A DNA stretch of 8,930 nucleotides from Microcaldota archaeon. Lineage in GTDB: Archaea > Micrarchaeota > Micrarchaeia > Anstonellales > Bilamarchaeaceae. Where the stretch lies: the NCBI GenBank assembly GCA_016180665.1, contig JACPAS010000004.1, positions 1 to 8,930 on the forward strand, given 5' to 3'. The position numbers and the translations under genes are program-made. The notes under the pieces are model-generated. The model was not told where the DNA came from, made no database searches, and worked only from the letters and a program-made list of their open reading frames with translations. Each line of letters opens with the position of its first letter. Position 1 is the first letter of the stretch. Positions 1 to 5,763 of the stretch are shown piece after piece.

Positions 1-427
1 TGACTCTTCTACAAATCTGGTTATTGAAAGATTTTATAACCAGAGTAAGTTCGAGGAAGTCCCAATAGAAGAATTAAAGAAGAATAATATACACATAGCA
101 AAGGATTTCGTAATTAAAACGAATGCTGGAATGCTCGTAATAAATGACGTTAAGAATGATACTGCAACTTTAGAATACCTGTTAAAGGTCAATGACTCTT
201 TTGAATTTAATGGATTACCACACAAGATAGTTGATGAAAAAAATAATACTTTTCTAATTAGGATAGACGCTGAAGAAGGTAAGACCTATCAGTCTATTGA
301 CCAGAATGGAGCCCCAACCATTATGCTAATTAAAGAAGTAACTGAAGACAACATTATTAGCGAGGGGAATCATCCACTAGCCGGGAAAACACTTTATTTT
401 GAAGTAACGGTCAGAAATATAAATTGA
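1..427 (+). CDS. FKBP/SlyD-type peptidyl-prolyl cis-trans isomerase, C-terminal part (5' end outside window)
   Basis: The frame is open from base 2 to the TGA at 425-427, giving 141 residues with no convincing start, so the gene begins before the window. The last 45 residues match the end of archaeal FKBP-type isomerases and SlyD: a G-x-T-Y-x-S-I-D-Q-N-G stretch, a hydrophobic strand, then GNHPLAGKTLYFEV, the family signature where the chain leaves the insert-in-flap (IF) domain and forms the last FKBP strand. The preceding part (VPIEELKKNNI through NDTATLEY) also looks like an IF-type segment, so two related modules may sit in tandem. Proteins of this family catalyse proline isomerisation and act as cytosolic folding chaperones. 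The catalytic FKBP core lies upstream of the window and cannot be checked. Its stop codon abuts the stop of the convergent ATPase gene with no gap. The family call is fairly sure; the subtype is not. Confidence 0.72.
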   Translation, partial: DSSTNLVIERFYNQSKFEEVPIEELKKNNIHIAKDFVIKTNAGMLVINDVKNDTATLEYLLKVNDSFEFNGLPHKIVDEKNNTFLIRIDAEEGKTYQSIDQNGAPTIMLIKEVTEDNIISEGNHPLAGKTLYFEVTVRNIN

Positions 428-3001
428 CTAATATGAAATAACCTTTTTGAATAATAGTTTCTTTATTTCTTCGAATATTAAAACTGTGGAAGCTGCCCCT
501 AGAATAATTAAAAACTGCTGAAATGAGAGTGGACTTGTCGAGAATATCATCTGTAATTCTGGAATATAGAGAAATGGAAGCATTAGTAAGAACATGGAAA
601 TGACTGCTAGAATTATGTATGGATTGGACTTTAGATCTGTAAAGAAATGGTCACTTGTAAAACGACAATTAAGTGAATTGAAGAGTTGTAAGACTACAAA
701 CACAGCGAATGATGCAGCAAGTGCTACTTCAGGATAATCTGATTTGAAATAGAAATAAACAGCAATAGTTATAAATGCCATAAAAAGGGCTGAGGAAAAC
801 ATCGACAGCAGCAGATTCTTTGAGATAATGGAGGCAGTTCTTCTTGGTTTTTGTTTTAAGACTCCAGCAGAGCTTTTTTCAAGGCCCAATGCAAGTGCTG
901 GTGGCCCATCCATAATTAGATTTATGAATAGAATTTGAAGAGGAGTAAGAAAATAAGGGAACCCTAAGAAAAAGGATAATGAAAAAAGTAAGAGAATTGC
1001 GATATTAGTCGTAAACTGGTAACGGATAAAATTTATTATGTTGTTAAAGACTGTCCGGCCATATGCGACCGCAGTTATTAGCGTGTAGAGGTTATCATCC
1101 AGCAAAACGAGACTACCTGCCTCTTTACTTACATCAGTTCCAGAACCCATGACCACACCCACTTGGGCCTTTTTAAGTGCTAGTGCATCGTTTACTCCAT
1201 CTCCAGTAACTACAACATTCTCTCCTTTTTCTATTAATTTTTCAACAATTTTTAACTTACTTAGAGGAGTAGAACGAGCAATAATTTTTACAGTATCTAA
1301 CTGTCTTTTCAGATCACCATCAGAAAGTGCAGCGAGCGATTTCCATTCAATTGCTTCATTTTCTTTACTTAGCAAATCTACCTGTCTCCCAATTGAGATT
1401 GCCGTATTCAGATTGTCACCTGTAAGCATAAGTATCCGAATATTAGCATCTCTGCATGCGTCTACAGTCGATCTAACCTGCAGCCTGGGCGGGTCTTCAA
1501 AGGCAAGCAAACCAAGAAAAATCAAATCATTTTCAGCATCTTTTATACTTTTTGAGCGTATTTGTTTGTATGCAATTGCCAGGACGCGCATCCCTTTGTT
1601 TGTCAAGTTTAAAAGTTCTGCTAAAATATGCTCTTTGTGCTCTTTTGTAAATGCTGAAGTTTTATTGTTAAGTTCTATTCTCGAACATAAATCAAACAAC
1701 AACTCAGGTGCACCTTTAACAATTGAAATTTGCTTAGTAGTGTGATTAAATATGCAGGTTACACGTTTCCTCTCCGAATCAAAAGGCTTGAATAGTATTG
1801 GTTCAAGTTTTTTAAGTGAAGTTATATCAATTCCTTTGTTTTTTGCAGCTAGAAGGATAGCTTTGTCCATCTCATCTCCAATTAGACCTTTTTCGCTTAT
1901 CTTGGCAGTATTGCATAAACTGGCGTAAGATAGAAGATCATTATTATGGAACTGGTCCACATCATAAAGTTTGTTTGAATAGAAAACTTTTGTCAGAGAC
2001 ATTTTTCCTTCAGTCAAAGTACCAGTTTTATCTACGACTAGTATGGTTGCACTACCAAGATTTTCTACAACATTTAATCTTCTAACTAATGCATTGTTTT
2101 CTGCCATTCTTTTTACTCCCACTGACAAGATTATGGTTAAGACTGTAATGAGACCTTCTGGAACTGCAGCCACTGCAAGACTTACTGCAAGAATAAACAG
2201 TTCGGACGGTTCACGGTTTTGAAAAAGACCGATTAAAGAAAATAAGAGAATGATTATTATTGAGATGATGCTTACTTTTTTGGCAAGATCGTTCAACGAT
2301 TTTTTTAACAGCGTTTCTTCACTTTCAATATCAGATAGTTTGATTGCTATTTTGCCTAATTCTGTTTGATCGCCAGTATGGACTACAGTAGTTTCTGCAT
2401 TTCCCTTTGTTATGAATGTTCCGGAATAAAGCATGTTAGTGCGTTCTGGAATGTCGGAGTCTTTAGCAACTGGACTTGTAGATTTATGGACTGAAGCAGA
2501 TTCACCGGTAAGTGCTGCTTCATTTGCTTCTAGGCTATATGCCTGGATTATTCTGCAATCTGCCGGGATTTTTGCACCTTCTTCCAGAATTAGAATGTCT
2601 CCTTGGGCAATTTGTGATGCATCTATAATTTTAGTTATATTAGAACGCAGTACAACTGCTTTTGGGGATTGAAGTGCTTTTAGAGCTCTGAGACTTTCAT
2701 CTGCTTTATATTCTAGGATGAAACCGAATATAATACTCAGAAAAACTGCGAAACTTATTGCTATTGCATCTAAAGTATGGCCAATGAAGAAAGAGATGAT
2801 TGCAGCGAGAATAAGCAGTATGAGAAGGAAATTTTTAAATTGATCCAGAATTATATCAAAAATAGTTCGTTTGTATTTTCCGGAAATTAGATTTAGACCA
2901 TATTTTTTTAAGCGGAACCCAGCTTCTTTTTCGTTCAAACCTGATTTTGAAGAATTAAGTTTTTCTAATACTTGCTGAACAGTTAAAGCATGATAGTCCA
3001 T
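428..3001 (-). CDS. P-type (type II) Ca2+-transporting ATPase, SPCA/PMR1-like
   Basis: The 857-residue length is usual for type II ATPases. Motifs appear in family order: an N-terminal cation-ATPase domain (GLNEKEAGFRLKKYGLN, about 21-37), TGES in the actuator domain (165-168), PEGL in the fourth membrane helix (281-284), the phosphorylation site DKTGT (Asp324), KGAPE in the nucleotide domain (429-433), TGDN (527-530) and TGDGVNDA (599-606). About ten membrane helices can be placed, four before and six after the cytoplasmic core. No N-terminal heavy-metal domain is present, and PEGL replaces the CPC of metal pumps. Helix 6 reads NLIMDGPPA (694-702), as in Golgi SPCA/PMR1 pumps. Glu282, Asn694 and Asp698 would form SERCA-type site II, while the site I glutamate of helix 5 is absent (Ile669), so one Ca2+ per cycle is inferred. 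It should export Ca2+, or possibly Mn2+, from the cytoplasm. The ATG at 3001 precedes the conserved N-terminal domain; no ribosome binding site is visible. Confidence 0.9.
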   Translation of the reverse strand: MDYHALTVQQVLEKLNSSKSGLNEKEAGFRLKKYGLNLISGKYKRTIFDIILDQFKNFLLILLILAAIISFFIGHTLDAIAISFAVFLSIIFGFILEYKADESLRALKALQSPKAVVLRSNITKIIDASQIAQGDILILEEGAKIPADCRIIQAYSLEANEAALTGESASVHKSTSPVAKDSDIPERTNMLYSGTFITKGNAETTVVHTGDQTELGKIAIKLSDIESEETLLKKSLNDLAKKVSIISIIIILLFSLIGLFQNREPSELFILAVSLAVAAVPEGLITVLTIILSVGVKRMAENNALVRRLNVVENLGSATILVVDKTGTLTEGKMSLTKVFYSNKLYDVDQFHNNDLLSYASLCNTAKISEKGLIGDEMDKAILLAAKNKGIDITSLKKLEPILFKPFDSERKRVTCIFNHTTKQISIVKGAPELLFDLCSRIELNNKTSAFTKEHKEHILAELLNLTNKGMRVLAIAYKQIRSKSIKDAENDLIFLGLLAFEDPPRLQVRSTVDACRDANIRILMLTGDNLNTAISIGRQVDLLSKENEAIEWKSLAALSDGDLKRQLDTVKIIARSTPLSKLKIVEKLIEKGENVVVTGDGVNDALALKKAQVGVVMGSGTDVSKEAGSLVLLDDNLYTLITAVAYGRTVFNNIINFIRYQFTTNIAILLLFSLSFFLGFPYFLTPLQILFINLIMDGPPALALGLEKSSAGVLKQKPRRTASIISKNLLLSMFSSALFMAFITIAVYFYFKSDYPEVALAASFAVFVVLQLFNSLNCRFTSDHFFTDLKSNPYIILAVISMFLLMLPFLYIPELQMIFSTSPLSFQQFLIILGAASTVLIFEEIKKLLFKKVISY

Positions 3002-3019
3002 GGTTAGAAATAAAATAAA

Positions 3020-3032
3020 AAATTAATAAATC
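3020..3032 (-). promoter_or_regulatory. Candidate TATA box for the Ca2+-ATPase gene
   Basis: On the minus strand this reads GATTTATTAATTT and lies about 24 bases before the ATG. That spacing would put transcription initiation at or next to the start codon, which fits the lack of a Shine-Dalgarno sequence and suggests a leaderless mRNA. The surroundings are very AT-rich, so the call is tentative. Confidence 0.3.
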
Positions 3033-3036
3033 AATG

Positions 3037-3055
3037 TTTACGCTTTTGGCTTCAT
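3037..3055. repeat. 19-bp direct repeat, copy 1 (intergenic)
   Basis: The sequence TTTACGCTTTTGGCTTCAT is identical to bases 3194-3212, where it is the 3' end of the small membrane-protein gene (codons for MKPKA, the stop and one extra base). The match is exactly 19 bases and the flanks on either side do not match. Here the copy is isolated between that gene and the ATPase gene. Confidence 0.9.
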
Positions 3056-3056
3056 T

Positions 3057-3161
3057 CACCAGCCTTTTGTTATCATGTCGTGAACGACGATTCGTTCATG
3101 AGCATGTTCATGATCGTTACGACGATCATGACATGAGGTTTATTTAAGCAAAAGGTTAGTG
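3057..3161. repeat. Large nested imperfect inverted repeat between the small gene and the ATPase gene
   Basis: Outer arms 3057-3071 and 3147-3161 pair with one mismatch and two G-T wobbles; CCTTTTG (3063-3069) faces CAAAAGG (3149-3155). Inside them, 3073-3101 and 3108-3136 are imperfect inverted copies of each other, with six mismatches and one wobble over 29 positions, and each is itself a 10-bp stem with a 4-base loop. CTTTTGG in the first 19-bp repeat copy (3043-3049) can also face CCAAAAG at 3167-3173. The region could be a cruciform or RNA-structured spacer, a small non-autonomous mobile element, or a pair of operators. Confidence 0.6.
3074..3135. promoter_or_regulatory. Two operator-like palindromes upstream of the ATPase gene (P1, P2)
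   Basis: P1 is TGAACGACGATTCGTTCA (3081-3098), a perfect 7-bp dyad around four bases. P2 is TGATCGTTACGACGATCA (3111-3128), also a perfect 7-bp dyad around four bases. Their centres are 30 bases apart, about three helical turns. CATG blocks at 3074-3077, 3103-3106 and 3132-3135 frame both. The geometry resembles operators of TetR-family repressors, but no regulator gene is in the window. They share their arm pattern with three palindromes at 3432-3497. Confidence 0.5.
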
Positions 3162-3193
3162 GTAATCCAAAAGTCATCTCTTCTGAGGTACTC

Positions 3194-3212
3194 TTTACGC
3201 TTTTGGCTTCAT
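3194..3212. repeat. 19-bp direct repeat, copy 2 (3' end of the small membrane-protein gene)
   Basis: This copy overlaps the last codons and stop of the 63-residue protein gene on the minus strand. The exact second copy is at 3037-3055, so the repeats flank a 138-base segment (3056-3193) containing most of the nested palindrome. Duplication of a gene's 3' end around a segment is the pattern left by site-specific integration or by target duplication. Confidence 0.9.
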
Positions 3213-3386
3213 GAATAGTTTCAGTAGACCTTTCAAAACCATTACCAAACCTAATAAACCTAATGCCCAGTTCAATTGAACATAACCCATTACTCCAGCC
3301 AATAAGACTAGACCAACTAATACTTTTAGGCCTGCAAACATAGACATACAGCTGCAGTCTTTTTTCCCGCACATCATACATTCCAT
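3195..3386 (-). CDS. Small Cys-rich membrane protein of unknown function (63 aa)
   Basis: The start is the ATG at 3386, chosen because a strong AGGAGGGA Shine-Dalgarno sequence lies six bases before it; the frame extends upstream to 3476, but that part runs through palindromic DNA and has no comparable signal. The N-terminus carries Cys3, Cys6, Cys11 and Cys13 (CMMC, then CSC after GKKD), a possible metal or redox site. Two hydrophobic segments follow, about residues 18-35 and 39-58, with a short turn at VQLNW, giving a helical hairpin and a basic tail (KLFMKPKA). I do not recognise a named family. Small two-helix proteins with a CxxC head are common in archaeal genomes, generally uncharacterised. 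It lies upstream of the Ca2+-ATPase on the same strand, separated by structured DNA, and both genes have related palindromes in front of them. A link to metal or cation homeostasis is inference. Confidence 0.75.
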   Translation of the reverse strand: MECMMCGKKDCSCMSMFAGLKVLVGLVLLAGVMGYVQLNWALGLLGLVMVLKGLLKLFMKPKA

Positions 3387-3391
3387 AAAAA

Positions 3392-3399
3392 TCCCTCCT
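3392..3399 (-). promoter_or_regulatory. Strong Shine-Dalgarno site deciding the start of the small membrane protein
   Basis: The minus strand reads AGGAGGGA, nearly the full complement of the 16S rRNA 3' end, six bases before the ATG at 3386. It is the strongest ribosome binding site in the window and fixes the start at MECMMC. Confidence 0.85.
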
Positions 3400-3425
3400 G
3401 TTTTATTTATGCGATTTTTAAGTCT

Positions 3426-3497
3426 CCCGATTGAACGGAACGCCGTCCAATGGGCAGCATGAACGTAATAGTTCATCCTGTGACCGAAAGTCGGTCA
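3426..3497. promoter_or_regulatory. Three operator-like palindromes upstream of the small membrane-protein gene (P3-P5)
   Basis: P3 is TGAACGGAACGCCGTCCA (3432-3449), with one mismatch between 7-bp arms and extra CCC/GGG pairing outside. P4 is TGAACGTAATAGTTCA (3460-3475), with perfect 5-bp arms that extend to 6. P5 is TGACCGAAAGTCGGTCA (3481-3497), with perfect 7-bp arms. All begin TGANC and end with the near-complement, like P1 and P2. They could be protein operators, or hairpins in a leader RNA if transcription starts further upstream. The region between P5 and the gyrB promoter (about 3498-3580) is AT-rich and also holds TATA-like sequence near 3534-3544 readable on either strand. Confidence 0.5.
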
Positions 3498-3581
3498 ATC
3501 CATTATTATCACCAAAACTAAAACAGCAAGAAGATTTATATGGATATGGGAACAACGATAGGGATTTAAATAAGTCCTTGT

Positions 3582-3594
3582 AAATATATAAATA
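3582..3594 (+). promoter_or_regulatory. Candidate TATA box for gyrB
   Basis: AAATATATAAATA lies about 55-65 bases before the gyrB ATG, which would leave a leader of roughly 30 bases. An alternative TATA-like stretch, GGATTTAAATAA, lies at about 3562-3573. Neither can be preferred with certainty in such AT-rich DNA. Confidence 0.4.
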
Positions 3595-3646
3595 CAGAGT
3601 TAACGACGAAAAAAATTCTTAATTACTATTAATTTTAGTGGTCATT

Positions 3647-5557
3647 ATGGAAGATGGAAGTGAAAATTATACTGCAGAAAATATCCAGGTTCTAGAAGGT
3701 TTAGAAGGAATTAGAAAAAGACCTGCAATGTATATTGGAGATGTTGGAAAACGCGGATTACACCATTTAATTTTTGAAATAGTAGATAACTCAATTGATG
3801 AATCACTTGCAGGTTACTGTAAAAATATTGAAGTTATTTTGACTAAAGAAGGTGGAATTTCAGTTAAAGATGATGGGAGAGGGATACCTACAGACATCCA
3901 TCCAAAAACAGGCAAGAGCGCTTTGGAAGTTGTTATTACTACTCTGCATGCAGGTGGAAAATTTGAGAAAAAAGCTTATCAGGTAAGCGGTGGATTACAC
4001 GGGGTAGGTATGGGGGTAGTTAGTGCTTTAAGCGAATCAATGGAAGCAGAAGTCCACAGAAATGGAAAAGTTTACAGACAAAAATATGAGCGTGGAAAGG
4101 CAACTACTCAGGTTGAAGTTATTGGAGATACCACCCATAGGGGCACGATTGTTAGATTTAAACCGGACAGTTTGGTATTCAAAGAAATTGTTTTTGATAT
4201 TGAATACATTCAAGAGAGATTGATGGAATTAGCATTTTTGAATAAAGGCCTTAAAATAGTTTTAAGGGATGAAAGAGTCGAGCCAGTAAAAGAAGAAAAC
4301 TTCTATTATGAAGGGGGATTAGTCCAGTTTGTAGAATATTTGAATAAAGCAAGAAATAAGCTTCATACTCCATTTTACTATCAAAAGAAGGCGGATGGAA
4401 TTGATGTTGAAGTTGCCCTCCAGTATACTGATAGTTATAACGAAATGATCTACAGTTTTGTAAATGATATAAAAACAATTGAGGGTGGAACTCACCTTGT
4501 TGGATTTAAGACTGCGATTACCAGAACAATTAACGAGTATTTGAAAGAATATGGAAATGGCAAGGGCAAAAAAGAGGAGAAACGAGCAAGCGGTGATGAT
4601 TCGGTAGAAGGTTTAACCGCGGTCATTAGTGTCAAAGTTCCTGAACCACAATTCGAGGGACAGACAAAAACAAAGTTAGGAAATAGTGAGGTAAAAGGAA
4701 TTGTAGACAGTGTTACCTATGAATTATTTAAGACTTATTTAGAAGAGAATCCGGATGCTGGGAAACGAGTATTAGATAAAGTTACCAACGCCATTGAAGC
4801 AAGAGAGGCTGCACAGAAAGCCAAAGAGTTAATCAGAAGAAAGAATGTTTTTGAGACTAGTATCTTACCTGGAAAATTAGCGGATTGCAGTGAAGAGGAT
4901 GCTACTAAAACTGAGTTGTATCTCGTGGAAGGCGACTCCGCCGGAGGTTCTAGTAAAATGGCAAGAGACCGTCAGACTCAGTCAATTCTTCCTCTGCGTG
5001 GGAAGATTTTGAATGTGGAAAAAGCTCCGATTCATAAAGTTCTAAGTAGTGAAGAAATCAGGGCGATTGTTTTAACTTTGGGATGCGGTTTTGGAGAGGA
5101 TTTTGATCTTTCAAAACTAAGATATCACAAAGTTGTGATAATGACGGATGCAGATGTTGATGGAAGCCATATTAGGACCTTATTACTTACTCTTTTTTAC
5201 AGGCATTTTAGAAAAGTTGTCGAAGCAGGTTATATCTACATTGCACAACCACCCCTCTACAAAATATGGAAAAGTAAAGGTGTAAAGTACGCTTATAGCG
5301 ATTCTGAAAAGGACAGTGTAGTTCAGGGGATGGGCGGCGGAGTTAGCATTCAAAGATACAAAGGTCTAGGTGAAATGAATCCTGAGCAGCTTTGGGAAAC
5401 AACCATGAGTCCTGAAAACAGGACTTTGAAAAAAGTAACAATTGAAGACGCTATGAAAGCTGATGAGTTATTTACTATATTGATGGGAGAGGAAGTTCCA
5501 CCGAGACGAGAATTTATTGAAGCTTATGCAAAAGAAGTGAAGAATTTGGATGTATGA
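3647..5557 (+). CDS. gyrB: DNA gyrase subunit B
   Basis: GyrB is the ATPase and Toprim subunit of the type IIA topoisomerase that introduces negative supercoils with GyrA. The 636-residue length is typical of archaeal and short bacterial GyrB. The N-terminal GHKL ATPase domain shows EIVDNSIDE (Glu44 general base, Asn48 Mg2+ ligand), DDGRGIP (75-81) and GGLHGVG (115-121); the transducer domain has the GQTKTKLGN loop with Gln339 and Lys341. The Toprim domain has EGDSAGG (428-434), PLRGKILNVEKA and DADVDGSHI (501-509) with its three metal-binding aspartates, then QRYKGLGEMNPEQL. The protein ends shortly after RREFIE, as usual, without the long insert of enterobacterial GyrB. ATG at 3647 is preferred over an in-frame GTG at 3638 because it sits closer to the conserved N-terminus; neither has a strong ribosome site. 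No gyrA is adjacent. Archaeal gyrase is generally regarded as a bacterial acquisition. Confidence 0.97.
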   Translation: MEDGSENYTAENIQVLEGLEGIRKRPAMYIGDVGKRGLHHLIFEIVDNSIDESLAGYCKNIEVILTKEGGISVKDDGRGIPTDIHPKTGKSALEVVITTLHAGGKFEKKAYQVSGGLHGVGMGVVSALSESMEAEVHRNGKVYRQKYERGKATTQVEVIGDTTHRGTIVRFKPDSLVFKEIVFDIEYIQERLMELAFLNKGLKIVLRDERVEPVKEENFYYEGGLVQFVEYLNKARNKLHTPFYYQKKADGIDVEVALQYTDSYNEMIYSFVNDIKTIEGGTHLVGFKTAITRTINEYLKEYGNGKGKKEEKRASGDDSVEGLTAVISVKVPEPQFEGQTKTKLGNSEVKGIVDSVTYELFKTYLEENPDAGKRVLDKVTNAIEAREAAQKAKELIRRKNVFETSILPGKLADCSEEDATKTELYLVEGDSAGGSSKMARDRQTQSILPLRGKILNVEKAPIHKVLSSEEIRAIVLTLGCGFGEDFDLSKLRYHKVVIMTDADVDGSHIRTLLLTLFYRHFRKVVEAGYIYIAQPPLYKIWKSKGVKYAYSDSEKDSVVQGMGGGVSIQRYKGLGEMNPEQLWETTMSPENRTLKKVTIEDAMKADELFTILMGEEVPPRREFIEAYAKEVKNLDV

Positions 5558-5763
5558 TATATTTTAAAGATGTTTGGCATATGGATATATATGACTCCAT
5601 CAGTTTCTAGTTTACGAAGTAGAGAATGCTAATTTTAAAAATTAATCAGTACAAATAAATGCTTGTTAAAAAGAATTTGATTAGAATTAATTAGATATCT
5701 TTTTAAACACTTTTAGACACAAATTATATGTAAGAAAACAAACGTTTAGAGTAAGGGGAATTT
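5558..5763. other. AT-rich intergenic gap between gyrB and the carbonic anhydrase-like gene
   Basis: This 206-base stretch holds no open frame that I can support. It contains short AT palindromes such as AATTTTTAAAAATT-like sequence near 5632-5645 and the promoter candidate for the next gene. No clear hairpin-plus-T terminator for gyrB is visible. Confidence 0.5.
5695..5710 (+). promoter_or_regulatory. Candidate TATA box for the carbonic anhydrase-like gene
   Basis: ATATCTTTTTAAACAC lies about 55-70 bases before the ATG, consistent with a leader of about 30 bases. The leader would include AAGGGGA (5754-5760 region), a plausible Shine-Dalgarno site just before the ATG at 5764. A second AT-rich candidate is AAATTATATG near 5721-5730. 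Confidence 0.35.

Noticed and set aside
1149..1745. Long open frame on the plus strand inside the ATPase gene
   Set aside because: It is antisense to the nucleotide-binding domain of a clearly conserved P-type ATPase, is rich in Ser, Leu and Phe as expected of a shadow frame, and has no ribosome site or recognisable motif.
3044..3055. A possible MKPKA mini-ORF preceded by GGTGA in front of the ATPase gene
   Set aside because: The GGTGA touches the ATG with no spacer, and the sequence is explained by the exact 19-bp duplication of the neighbouring gene's end.
3056..3193. CRISPR array or tRNA in the structured intergenic region
   Set aside because: There are no regularly spaced direct repeats with unique spacers, and no cloverleaf or TψC-like sequence could be placed; the structure is a nested inverted repeat.
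3387..3476. N-terminal extension of the small membrane protein to a start at 3476
   Set aside because: The extension is translated from the palindromic upstream DNA, and the very strong Shine-Dalgarno sequence at 3392-3399 marks the ATG at 3386 as the start.
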